Assembly: GCA_937927415.1 (NCBI GenBank)
Contig: CALBDS010000059.1
Span: 1-64,000, forward strand
Length of the DNA stretch: 64,000 bases
Direction: 5' to 3'
From: an uncultured Rhodospirillaceae bacterium
GTDB taxonomy: Bacteria > Pseudomonadota > Alphaproteobacteria > Azospirillales > Azospirillaceae
This document shows positions 17,601-24,425 of the stretch, in pieces. A program made the position numbers and the translations under genes. The notes below the pieces were generated by a model that was given only the letters and a program-made list of their open reading frames with translations, was not told the origin of the DNA and ran no database searches. The stretch's first letter is position 1. Each line of letters starts with the position of its first letter.

Positions 17601-18435
17601 CCACGCTCTTGGTGCCGCGGTAGCGGACCTCGGTGTAGAAATGGGCATCCGGCGTGCGGGTCTGCGGCACGTTGGAACCCCAGACCATCAGGAAGGTGGA
17701 GTTGTACCAGTCCGCCGATTCCGGCACGTCGGTCTGCTCGCCCCAGGTCTGCGGGCTGGCCGGCGGCAGGTCGCAATACCAGTCGTAGAACGACAGACAG
17801 GTGCCGCCGATCAGCGACAGGTACCGCGCCCCGGCGGCGTACGACACCATGGACATGGCCGGGATCGGCGAGAAGCCGGCCACGCGGTCGGGGCCGTAGG
17901 TCTTGGTGGTGTAGGCGTTGGCGGCGGCGATGATCTCCGTCACCTCGTCCCAGGTGGCGCGGACGAAGCCGCCCTGGCCGCGGATCGATTTGTAGGATTT
18001 CGCCTTCTGCGGATCCTCGACGATGGTGGCCCAGGCGTTCACCGGATCCTGCGTCCGCCGCACCTCGCGCCACAGCTTCATCAGCCGCGAGCGGATCATC
18101 GGGTATTTCACCCGGTTGGCGGAATAGAGGTACCAGGAATAGCTGGCCCCGCGCTGGCAGCCGCGCGGCTCATGGTTGGGCAGGTCGGGACGGGTGCGGG
18201 GATAGTCGGTCTGCTGGGTTTCCCAGGTGACGATCCCGCCCTTGACGTAGATCTTCCACGAGCACGAGCCGGTGCAGTTCACCCCATGGGTGGAGCGCAC
18301 GATCTTGTCGTGGCGCCAGCGGTTGCGGTAGGCCTCTTCCCAACTGCGGTCCTCGCGGGTCACCACGCCGTGGCCGTTGGAGAAGGTGCCGACGTTCTTT
18401 TTGAAGAACATCAGGCGGTCGAGGAAATGACTCAT
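14698..18435 (-). CDS. narG: NarG, nitrate reductase alpha subunit (Mo-bisMGD)
   Basis: A 1245-aa catalytic subunit that reduces nitrate to nitrite in the cytoplasm. The N-terminal FS0 cluster ligands are HGVNCTGSC (H50, C54, C58) with a later Cys in EPRGCQRG. The molybdopterin oxidoreductase fold runs through the whole length. Full-length features include the N-terminal MSHFLDRLMFFKK remnant of a Tat-like signal and the C-terminal DEFVIVRKMTQVDW. It is 34 bases before narH and 50 bases after narK2, so all are one operon. Confidence 0.99.
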   Translation of the reverse strand: MSHFLDRLMFFKKNVGTFSNGHGVVTREDRSWEEAYRNRWRHDKIVRSTHGVNCTGSCSWKIYVKGGIVTWETQQTDYPRTRPDLPNHEPRGCQRGASYSWYLYSANRVKYPMIRSRLMKLWREVRRTQDPVNAWATIVEDPQKAKSYKSIRGQGGFVRATWDEVTEIIAAANAYTTKTYGPDRVAGFSPIPAMSMVSYAAGARYLSLIGGTCLSFYDWYCDLPPASPQTWGEQTDVPESADWYNSTFLMVWGSNVPQTRTPDAHFYTEVRYRGTKSVVVTPDYSEASKFADLWLNPKQGTDAALAMAMGHVVLKEFHLSGKSAYFRDYCRQYTDMPFLVKLKRQGDNLVPDRFVRASDFADKLGQDNNPDWKTVAIDETTGKVVVPAGSVGFRWGEQGKWNLEEKDHAGNGTDLALSLIDIRDDVAGVAFPYFGNRKHDHFTGTDHDSVLVRNVPVKRLDTAEGEVLVASVYDLFMANYGIDRGLGGGNVAASYDDDQPYTPAWQERITGVKRDLVITTAREFADNADKTRGKSMVILGAALNHWYHMDMNYRGIINLLVMCGCIGQSGGGWSHYVGQEKLRPQSGWTPLAFGLDWVRPSRQMNGTSYFYAHTDQWRYEKLSVAEILSPLADANEYGGSLIDYNVRAERMGWLPSSPQLETNPLQLTRDAAKAGADVKDHTVQGLKDGSLRLSCEDPDNPKNYPRNLFVWRSNLLGSSGKGHEYFLKHLLGTHNGVMGKDLGQEGEAKPTEVVWRDDAPAGKLDLLVTIDFRMSTTCVYSDIVLPTATWYEKNDLNTSDMHPFIHPLTAAVDPAWEARSDWEIFKGIAKKFSDVVPGHLGVEKDVVLVPLMHDTPGELGQALDVKDWKKGEIDPIPGKTMPGMVVVERDYPNTYKRFTSLGPLMSTLGNGGKGMGWKTDDEIEFLKELNGVVTEEGPSQGLPRIDTDIHAAEVILTLAPETNGHVAVKAWESLGKATGLDHTHLAIPREDDKIRFRDVVAQPRKIISSPIWSGLESEKVSYNACYTNVHELIPWRTLTGRQQLYQDHPWMRAFGEGFCVYRPPVDLKTIKPVINAKDDGQPQLVLNWITPHQKWGIHSTYTDNLLMLTLSRGGPIVWIAEVDAKKAGIADNDWIEVYNVNGAIACRAVVSQRVPSGMCMMYHAQEKIVNTPGAKTTGHRGGIHNSVTRTVTKPTHMIGGYAQQSYGFNYYGTVGANRDEFVIVRKMTQVDWMDGSPVQPIQAAE

Positions 18436-18485
18436 GATGCGCGTTCCTTATGTCGTCCGGAGCGTGAGCAGGGGCGTGGGACGGG

Positions 18486-19835
18486 TCAGCACGGGGCTTC
18501 CGCACCCTTGCGGGCGTAGAACCACCAGTTGATCGCGATGTTGAGGGCGAAGAAGACGGCCGCGGCCTGGAAGAAGATGTTGGGCGAGCCGGTGGCGGCG
18601 AAGGCCGCACCCAACGCCATGCCGAACAGGAAGGGGCCGTAGGCGGCGACCGCCGCGGTCCAGCCGATGACGCCTCCCGCCTGACGCGGCGGCAGGATCA
18701 TCGGGATCTGCTTGAAGGTGGAGGCGTTGCCGATGCCGGAGAAGAAGAACAGCCCCAGCATGCAGCCGACGAACATGGGGAAGCTGTCCATCGACGTGGG
18801 TGCGGTGAACCAGGTGACGGCGATGGAGCACACCACCAGACCGATGCCGGCAACGTGGGTCACCCGCGCACCACCGAACTTGTCCGACAGCGGGCCGGCG
18901 ATCACACGCATGAGCGAACCCACCAGCGGACCGAGGAAGGCGTAGGCCAGCGGATCGGGTGCTCCGGGCAGGCTGCCGTACACCTGCTTGATGAGCAGCG
19001 GGAAGGTGGCGGCGAAGCCGGAGAAGGAGCCGAAGGTCATGACGTACAGCGACGTCATCAGCCAGGTGTGCTTGTTGCCGAAGATGTCGAGCTGTTCACG
19101 GATGTTGGCCTTGACCGGCACGCTCTTCAGGAACGCCAGGGCGGCCAGCCCGAACACCAGCACGAAGGGAATGTAGACGGCGGTCGCGTTCTGCAGCCAG
19201 ATCATCGAGGTGCTGCCGCCCTTGGTGAAGGTCTGCGGCCCGCCCAGGAACGTGGCCCCGGTCAGGGCGAAGCCGATGATCCAGGGGGTGACGAACTGCA
19301 CCACGCTGACGCCGAAATTGCCGATGCCCGCTTGGATCGCCAGCGCCGTGCCCTGCAGGCGCTTGGGGAAATACAGGCTGGTGGACGGCATGAAGGACGA
19401 GAAGTTGCCGCCCCCCAGCCCCGCCAGGAAGGACAGAACCATCAGCACCCAGAACGGCGTCGTCGGGTCCTGCACGGCGTAGAACCAGCCGATCAGCGGG
19501 ATCAGCAGGCTGAGCGTTGACCAGCCCACCACCCGGCGGGTGCCGTACAGCGGCACCAGAAAGGTGTGGATGATCCGCAGGGTGCCGCCGGCCAGCCCCG
19601 GCATCGCCGTCAGCCAGAAGAGCTGTTCGGAGGTGAAGGCAAAGCCGATGCCGGGCAGTCGCACCACCAGCGCCGACACCAGGAACCAGGCGGCGAACGC
19701 CATGGTCAGGTTGGCGGTGGTGATCCACAGCGTCTTCCACGCGACTTTCTTTCCGGTCATTTCCCAGAAAGTTGTATCCTCGGGCCGCCAGTCGGCGACG
19801 GCGGAACCGGCGGTGCCGGCGCTCGCGATGCTCAT
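18486..19835 (-). CDS. narK2: NarK2-type nitrate/nitrite transporter (MFS)
   Basis: A 449-aa, 12-helix major facilitator. Two nitrate-signature stretches are clear: GLGGGNFSSFMPSTSLYFPK followed by GTALAIQAGIGNFG, and GIGNASTFKQIP later. The substrate-binding arginines lie in GTLRIIHTF and GSLMRVIAGPLSD. This subtype usually exchanges nitrate for nitrite, bringing nitrate in and removing nitrite. It lies directly upstream of narG. Many relatives are fused to NarK1 in one polypeptide; here the two halves are separate genes 42 bases apart. Confidence 0.93.
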   Translation of the reverse strand: MSIASAGTAGSAVADWRPEDTTFWEMTGKKVAWKTLWITTANLTMAFAAWFLVSALVVRLPGIGFAFTSEQLFWLTAMPGLAGGTLRIIHTFLVPLYGTRRVVGWSTLSLLIPLIGWFYAVQDPTTPFWVLMVLSFLAGLGGGNFSSFMPSTSLYFPKRLQGTALAIQAGIGNFGVSVVQFVTPWIIGFALTGATFLGGPQTFTKGGSTSMIWLQNATAVYIPFVLVFGLAALAFLKSVPVKANIREQLDIFGNKHTWLMTSLYVMTFGSFSGFAATFPLLIKQVYGSLPGAPDPLAYAFLGPLVGSLMRVIAGPLSDKFGGARVTHVAGIGLVVCSIAVTWFTAPTSMDSFPMFVGCMLGLFFFSGIGNASTFKQIPMILPPRQAGGVIGWTAAVAAYGPFLFGMALGAAFAATGSPNIFFQAAAVFFALNIAINWWFYARKGAEAPC

Positions 19836-19877
19836 GGTGTGTGTCCTCTGTTCGGATTTTTTTGTGCGGCGGCGGCG

Positions 19878-21239
19878 TCAGGTGCGTTGGGGCACGGCCC
19901 TGGCCGGAGCGGCGGGCTTTTGCGGTGCCGCGGCCTGTCCGGCGCCGTCCAGTTCCGGCAGGTCCGGCAGGTTCTTCAGGCTCGGCAGGTGGCGGCGTTC
20001 CATGCGGCCGACAGCCAGATGCATCCACACGAAGGCGGTGGCGACGATCAGGAACAGCAGCATGAAACAGCTCGTCCAGATGCCGGTCAGGTCGTTGAGC
20101 GCGCCGAACACGATGGGCAGAACGAAACCGCCCAGGCCCCCGATCAGCCCGACGATCCCGCCCACCGATCCGACGTTGCCGGGGTAATAGACGGGGATGT
20201 GCTTGTAGACCGCCGCCTTGCCCAGGCTCATGAAGAAGCCCAGGACGAAGGTGAGGATGGTGAAGGGCACCAGCCCGATGGCGAAGGAAAAGGCGATGGG
20301 GCCGTTGATCCCCTGCACCACATAATCGGTGGCCGGGTACGCCAGCAGGAAGCAGCACAGGGCCGCCACGCCGAAGGTCCAGTACAGCACCCGCCGCGCG
20401 CCGATCCGGTCGGACAGCACGCCGCCGAAGGCGCGGAACACCGACGCCGGGATCGAATAGGCGGCACCCAGCATCCCGGCGGTCTTGATGTCCAGCCCAT
20501 AGACGCCGACGTAATAGCGCGGCAGCCACAGGGCGAGTGCGACGAAGGCGCCGAAGACGAAGAAGTAATAGAGCGAGAAGCGCCAGACCTGGATGTTCTT
20601 CAGCGGCGACAGGTGCATCGCCGTCGATTCCGGTGCGGCACCCGCGGCCCGCCGCCGGACCAGCACCGGGTCATCCTCGGTCGAGAACCAGAAGATGGCG
20701 GCCATCACCAGGATGGCGGCGGCCCACACCTGCGCCACCGTTTCCCAGCCATAGGCGACCATCACGAACGGGGCCGCGAACTTGGTCACCGCCGCGCCGA
20801 CGTTGCCCATGCCGAAGATGCCCAGCGCCGTGCCCTGCCGTTCTTTTGGATACCAGCGCGAGACATAGGCCACGCCCACGGCGAAGGCGCCGCCGGCGAT
20901 GCCCATTCCCAGGGCGGCCAGCAGAAACAGCGGGTAGCTGTCGGCGTAGGTCAGCAGGAAGGTGGCAACCGCTGCCGACGCCATCACGGCGACATAGACG
21001 ATGCGCCCGCCGTACTGGTCGGTCCAGATTCCGAGAAACAGGCGCGACAGCGAGCCGGTCAGGATCGGCGTGCCGGCCAGAAGCCCGAACTGGGTGTCGG
21101 TCAGACCCAGATCCTTTTTGATCTGCACGCCGATGATGGCGAAGATGGTCCAGACCGCAAAGCAGACGGTGAACGCCACCGTGCTCATGGTCAGCGCCCG
21201 TGTCCGCTGTCCGGGCGATATGTCGTCAAGATGGTTCAT
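19878..21239 (-). CDS. narK1: NarK1-type nitrate transporter (MFS)
   Basis: A 453-aa major facilitator with nitrate-signature motifs GIAGGAFAVGVAYVSRWYPK, GTALGIFGMGNVGAA and SLGKAAVYKHIPVYYP. The NarK1 subtype is generally seen as a nitrate/proton symporter that starts respiration before nitrite builds up. The C-terminal tail is Ala/Pro-rich (QAAAPQKPAAPARAVPQ). It is the first gene of the nar operon; an FNR-type box lies about 92 bases upstream of its ATG. Confidence 0.92.
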   Translation of the reverse strand: MNHLDDISPGQRTRALTMSTVAFTVCFAVWTIFAIIGVQIKKDLGLTDTQFGLLAGTPILTGSLSRLFLGIWTDQYGGRIVYVAVMASAAVATFLLTYADSYPLFLLAALGMGIAGGAFAVGVAYVSRWYPKERQGTALGIFGMGNVGAAVTKFAAPFVMVAYGWETVAQVWAAAILVMAAIFWFSTEDDPVLVRRRAAGAAPESTAMHLSPLKNIQVWRFSLYYFFVFGAFVALALWLPRYYVGVYGLDIKTAGMLGAAYSIPASVFRAFGGVLSDRIGARRVLYWTFGVAALCCFLLAYPATDYVVQGINGPIAFSFAIGLVPFTILTFVLGFFMSLGKAAVYKHIPVYYPGNVGSVGGIVGLIGGLGGFVLPIVFGALNDLTGIWTSCFMLLFLIVATAFVWMHLAVGRMERRHLPSLKNLPDLPELDGAGQAAAPQKPAAPARAVPQRT

Positions 21240-21330
21240 CGCAGTCCCCTCAGACCGGCGGTAAGGCTGTACCCTTCGGTCAGCCCCGCATTCTTTGTGG
21301 GGACATTAGTGTTTGTACCAAATCGTACAC

Positions 21331-21344
21331 TTGACGAAGGTCAA
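21331..21344 (-). promoter_or_regulatory. FNR-type box of the nar operon
   Basis: A perfect TTGAC-GAAG-GTCAA palindrome at about -41.5 from the proposed narK1 transcript start. Its half-sites are identical to those of the norC/norE and nosR boxes, which points to one shared regulator. Confidence 0.85.
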
Positions 21345-21442
21345 GCTTGGCAATGAAGATACATTATGCCGCACTATTGATATTGTATAATTTCTTGACT
21401 GACTTTGGATATAAGGATTTTTTGTTTTCGTCAATTGGATCC

Positions 21443-21456
21443 TTGATGTATGTCAA
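21443..21456 (+). promoter_or_regulatory. FNR-type box of the regulator gene
   Basis: TTGAT-GTAT-GTCAA, 100 bases upstream of the regulator ATG. The left half-site is FNR-like (TTGAT) and the right half-site is like the nor/nar/nos boxes (GTCAA). It may be read by a global FNR as well as by the regulator itself. Confidence 0.75.
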
Positions 21457-21555
21457 GAATATGAGAGCATGGTTTGTTTAGAAGGGAAGCCGCAGCCGGG
21501 CGTGCCCGGTTGAGGTGGGGACAAGGTTGTGGTGGGGACAGGGGGGCTTTGAGCG

Positions 21556-22275
21556 ATGCGGCTGAAGGATCAGGACGTTGTGCACAGCCTGCCTTTTTTC
21601 AACGGCCTGGAGGAAGAGCAGCTTGCCGAATTGACCCGCGGCGCCCTGCTGCAGCGGTTTCCCAAGGAAACGCAGCTTTTCGAACAGGGGGACCGGCCGG
21701 ATTTCCTGCACGTCCTGATCGACGGCACGGTCGAGTTGTATGCCAGTTCCGCCGATGGCCGCGAAACGGTCATCGAACTGGTGACGCCGGTTGACAGCTT
21801 CATCCTGGCGGCGGTGCTGACCGACACCCCCTATCTCATGTCGGCCAAGGTGCTGGAGCCGGCGCAGATTCTGATGCTGTCGGCGAACCGGCTGCGCCAG
21901 CAGATCATGCAGGAACCCAAACTGGCCCTGACGATGATGGCGTCGCTGGCCGGGCATTTCCGCCGCATGGTGCGGCAGGTCAAGGATCTGAAGCTGCGCA
22001 CCTCGACCCAGCGCCTGGGCGCGTGGCTGCTCCAGCAGGTGCCGGAAACCGATGAAAGCGGTGCCGTCGATCTGCGGATCAGCAAGCAGGTGCTGGCCGG
22101 GCGGTTGGGCATGTCGCCGGAAAGCCTGTCACGGGCGTTCGCAGCCCTGGGCGAACACGGCGTCCAGGTCCGCGGCCGGCAGATCGTGATCGACGATGCC
22201 GCGAAGCTGCGCGTCTTCTGCCACCCCGACAGTCTGATCGACGGGGAAGAGAAGGGGTTGTGCATCGACCGGTGA
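21556..22275 (+). CDS. Crp/Fnr-family regulator (NarR/Dnr-like, no Fe-S cysteines)
   Basis: A 239-aa Crp/Fnr protein: cyclic-nucleotide-binding fold at about 10-125, a long dimer helix, then a winged HTH (ISKQVLAGRLGMSPESLSRAF). The recognition helix has the E-x-x-S-R pattern that reads TTGA half-sites. No N-terminal cysteine cluster is present, so it is not an oxygen-sensing FNR of the Fe-S type. It fits the NarR, NnrR or Dnr groups, which respond to nitrate/nitrite or NO. Being divergent from narK1 favours a NarR-like role, but its half-site preference fits the nor and nos boxes too. The exact group needs a phylogeny. Confidence 0.87.
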   Translation: MRLKDQDVVHSLPFFNGLEEEQLAELTRGALLQRFPKETQLFEQGDRPDFLHVLIDGTVELYASSADGRETVIELVTPVDSFILAAVLTDTPYLMSAKVLEPAQILMLSANRLRQQIMQEPKLALTMMASLAGHFRRMVRQVKDLKLRTSTQRLGAWLLQQVPETDESGAVDLRISKQVLAGRLGMSPESLSRAFAALGEHGVQVRGRQIVIDDAAKLRVFCHPDSLIDGEEKGLCIDR

Positions 22276-22281
22276 GGGCCG

Positions 22282-22746
22282 TCAGGGACCGGAGCGTGAT
22301 GCCGCGTTCAGCGTGTCGCGCAGGTCCAGCAGGGCGGTCTTGAGCGCCGTCAGCTCCTCCGACGAACAGCCCGACGCGGCGAGGATGGCGTGCGGGACCG
22401 TCTTGGCGCGTTCCCGCAGTGCCTGCCCTTGGGGTGTCAGGGCGATGCGGACCTGACGCTCGTCCTGCGGGTCGCGGCTGCGGCGGATCAGGCCGGCGGT
22501 TTCCAGGCGCTTGAGCAGCGGCGTCAGGGTGCCGGAATCGAGCAGCAGCTTTTCCCCCAGATCCTTCACCGCCAGATTGTCGCCCTCCCACAGGATCAGC
22601 ATGACCAGATACTGCGGATAGGTCAGGCCCAGCGTGTCGAGCAGCGGCTTGTACAGCCGGTTGAAGGCGTGCGCGGTGGAATAGACGGCAAAGCACAACT
22701 GGTTCTCCAGCAGCAGGGCGTCGTCACCGTCGTTTGCTGTGCCCAT
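22282..22746 (-). CDS. ohrR: OhrR, MarR-family organic-hydroperoxide sensor
   Basis: A 154-aa MarR repressor. The reactive cysteine is C18 in NQLCFAVYS, and a second cysteine, C127 (SGCSSEE), matches the two-Cys OhrR class, in which peroxide oxidation makes a disulfide and releases DNA. The winged HTH spans about 55-105 (LGEKLLLDSGTLTPLLKRLE, then RSRDPQDERQVRI). It is divergent from ohr and converges with the Crp/Fnr gene, six bases apart. Confidence 0.93.
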   Translation of the reverse strand: MGTANDGDDALLLENQLCFAVYSTAHAFNRLYKPLLDTLGLTYPQYLVMLILWEGDNLAVKDLGEKLLLDSGTLTPLLKRLETAGLIRRSRDPQDERQVRIALTPQGQALRERAKTVPHAILAASGCSSEELTALKTALLDLRDTLNAASRSGP

Positions 22747-22833
22747 GGCCGTCCCGTCCGTCTTTGCCAGTCAAGTCCGTTCGTTTCCTCCCCTCCCCAT
22801 ACCACGCCGACCCCGGCGGATCGTGAGTCAAAA

Positions 22834-22869
22834 TTTATATTGTGCAAAATCAAATTGTGCACTATATAA
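22834..22869. promoter_or_regulatory. Probable OhrR operator between ohrR and ohr
   Basis: A strongly AT-rich stretch in a GC-rich genome holds two direct copies of ATTGTGCA (22839-22846 and 22854-22861), flanked by TTATAT and ATATAA in inverted orientation. It covers the likely overlapping promoters of the divergent pair, which is where OhrR sites normally lie. Confidence 0.65.
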
Positions 22870-22918
22870 AAGAGGTGGGCGGCGATGGGCCGCCGGTCAT
22901 CAGGAAGGGAACGGAACC

Positions 22919-23344
22919 ATGTCGGTCAATGTGCTCTACACCACCAGCGCCACCGCTTACGGCGGGCGCGACGGCCGTGCGGTGATCGAGGATGGCAGCC
23001 TGGAAGTGCTGCTGGCGACGCCGAAGGAACTGGGTGGTGCCGGCGGGGAGGGCAACAATCCCGAACAGTTGTTCGCCGCCGGCTATTCCGCCTGCTTCAT
23101 CGGCGCCATGAAGTTCGTCGCCGCCCAGGGCGGCCCGAAGGTGCCGACCAGCACCCGCGTGACCGCCATCGTCGGCATCGGCCCCCGGTCGGAAGGCGGC
23201 TTCGGGCTGGACATCGAACTGGAAGTGTCCCTGCCGGGGCTGGAGCGGGCGGAGGCGGAGGCGCTGGTGGCCAAGGCTCATCAGGTCTGCCCCTATTCCA
23301 ACGCCACCCGCAACAACGTCCCGGTCCGCCTGACCGTTCTGTAA
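22919..23344 (+). CDS. ohr: Ohr, organic hydroperoxide resistance peroxidase
   Basis: A 141-aa thiol peroxidase of the Ohr/OsmC family that reduces organic and lipid hydroperoxides and peroxynitrite using lipoyl-protein thiols. Catalytic cysteines are C59 (AGYSACFIGA) and C124 (HQVCPYSNATRNN); the conserved Arg of the family is probably the one in EDGSLEV-proximal GRDGR. The ATG at 22919 follows GGAACGG. The frame is also open upstream, but those codons overlap the promoter. Peroxynitrite removal would be useful next to NO metabolism (inference). Confidence 0.94.
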   Translation: MSVNVLYTTSATAYGGRDGRAVIEDGSLEVLLATPKELGGAGGEGNNPEQLFAAGYSACFIGAMKFVAAQGGPKVPTSTRVTAIVGIGPRSEGGFGLDIELEVSLPGLERAEAEALVAKAHQVCPYSNATRNNVPVRLTVL

Positions 23345-23357
23345 ACGGGTCGGTTGG

Positions 23358-24245
23358 TCATGGCCGGCGCGGGTGGGCGTTGGTCAGCCGGGCCAGATGG
23401 CGGGTGGCGCTTTCCTGGAGCGAGAGGGCGCGGTTGAGCACCGTTTCATCGGTGGCCGCGGCCGCGATGTCGGCGAAACGCTCGGCCACCCCCTCCACAA
23501 TGGCGATGGCCATGGCCCAGGGGTCGGCGGCGCTGCTGTCCGCGTGGGTGATGGGGGGCCGGGTGCCGGCGCCGGCCTCTTCTTCCCCGGCGATGGCGGC
23601 CAACAGGGCGGCTCCTTCCGCGTCCCCTTCGGCGGCGAGCCGGCGGGATAGCGCGGTGTGCCCGGCGGCGGCGGTGCTCAACAGGGTCCGGGCCAGTTGG
23701 TCCAGTGCGGCGGGGGTGTCGATCCGCTCCGGCTTTTCCATGCCGATGGTGTCACGGTGATAGGCCCGGCGCCGTTCCCGCCGCAGCAGGGCGGCGTGGT
23801 TCAATTCCTCCTGCGCCAGAGATTCCGCGTGGCGGCGCACCGCCGGGTTGGTGGTTGCCGCCGCGATGTGGCTGTAGAAGGCGAAGGCGCGCTGTTCGTT
23901 GACCACCGCCAGCGACAGCGCCTGATAGGGTGTCAGCCGCGTGCGGTCGAGCAGGTCGTCCCAGGATTCCGCGATGTCCGGCGGCAACAGCCAATCAAAG
24001 GAGGTGTCGGCGGGCACCGGGCACCCCAGATCCGCCGCCCAGTGGTCCACGGCGGTGGTGTGCGTCTCCTCTTCCGCCATCAGGGCGCGGAAGGTGGCGG
24101 CGGTGGCGGCATCCCCGCGCCGGTCCATCGCCGCGGCCAACTGGGTGTAGCGGCGCACCGCTTCCGTCTCCAGCGCCATGGCGATGCCGAGAAGAACATC
24201 CAGGGCATCAATCCGGGCGGGCGGTTCCTGACGCAGCAGCGGCAT
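23358..24245 (-). CDS. Ferritin-like diiron protein (rubrerythrin-related)
   Basis: A 295-aa helical protein with two ferritin-like carboxylate segments. These are LETEAVRRYTQLAAAMDRRG...MAEEETH in the first helix pair and VNEQRAFAFYSHIAAA...SLAQEELNH in the second, the E...EXXH spacing of a diiron site. No rubredoxin CXXC domain is present. A looser third helical pair (TAAAGHTALSRRLAAEG...EEEAGAG) follows. Roles such as peroxide removal or iron handling are inferred from the family. It is divergent from nosR and appears to share its FNR-type box: TATTAT on the minus strand (24297-24292) lies at the right distance. Confidence 0.8.
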   Translation of the reverse strand: MPLLRQEPPARIDALDVLLGIAMALETEAVRRYTQLAAAMDRRGDAATAATFRALMAEEETHTTAVDHWAADLGCPVPADTSFDWLLPPDIAESWDDLLDRTRLTPYQALSLAVVNEQRAFAFYSHIAAATTNPAVRRHAESLAQEELNHAALLRRERRRAYHRDTIGMEKPERIDTPAALDQLARTLLSTAAAGHTALSRRLAAEGDAEGAALLAAIAGEEEAGAGTRPPITHADSSAADPWAMAIAIVEGVAERFADIAAAATDETVLNRALSLQESATRHLARLTNAHPRRP

Positions 24246-24319
24246 GGGTGCAACCTCCGTAAGTACCGCGATTACTTTAGAATTTGGAAATATAATAGAG
24301 TAATAAACCCGGCAGCGAC

Positions 24320-24333
24320 TTGACCTTCGTCAA
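24320..24333. promoter_or_regulatory. FNR/NnrR-type box between the ferritin-like gene and nosR
   Basis: A perfect TTGAC-CTTC-GTCAA palindrome. To the left, a start near 24285 with TATTAT as -10 gives -41.5 for the ferritin-like gene. To the right, a start near 24368 with TACTGC as a weak -10 gives a similar spacing for nosR. As at norC/norE, one box may serve both directions. Confidence 0.8.
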
Positions 24334-24425
24334 GGAGCATGCGGCCGGGCGGGAGCCTACTGCGGATGGGTCACGGGTTCGTTGCCGTGGCAGTCGTCAC
24401 ACAGACGCAAAAAACGGCGCATCCC

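Larger units (their letters stand above)
21240..21555. promoter_or_regulatory. Divergent control region between narK1 and the Crp/Fnr regulator
   Basis: This AT-rich 316-base gap has two FNR-type boxes. TTGAC-GAAG-GTCAA (21331-21344) is centred 41.5 bases before a start near 21296, with TAATGT as a -10 on the minus strand (21308-21303), and would drive narK1. TTGAT-GTAT-GTCAA (21443-21456) lies 41.5 bases before a start near 21491, with TTTAGA (21477-21482) as a weaker -10, and would drive the regulator gene. The second box suggests autoregulation or a regulatory cascade. I see no gene here. Confidence 0.8.

Noticed and set aside
14524..18519. A 1331-codon plus-strand open frame opposite narG
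   Set aside because: Same reason: GC-rich shadow of narG without motifs or ribosome binding site.
22839..22861. Direct repeats between ohrR and ohr as a possible mini-CRISPR
   Set aside because: There are only two 8-base copies in a promoter; they are better explained as a regulator site. No CRISPR array was seen anywhere in the window.
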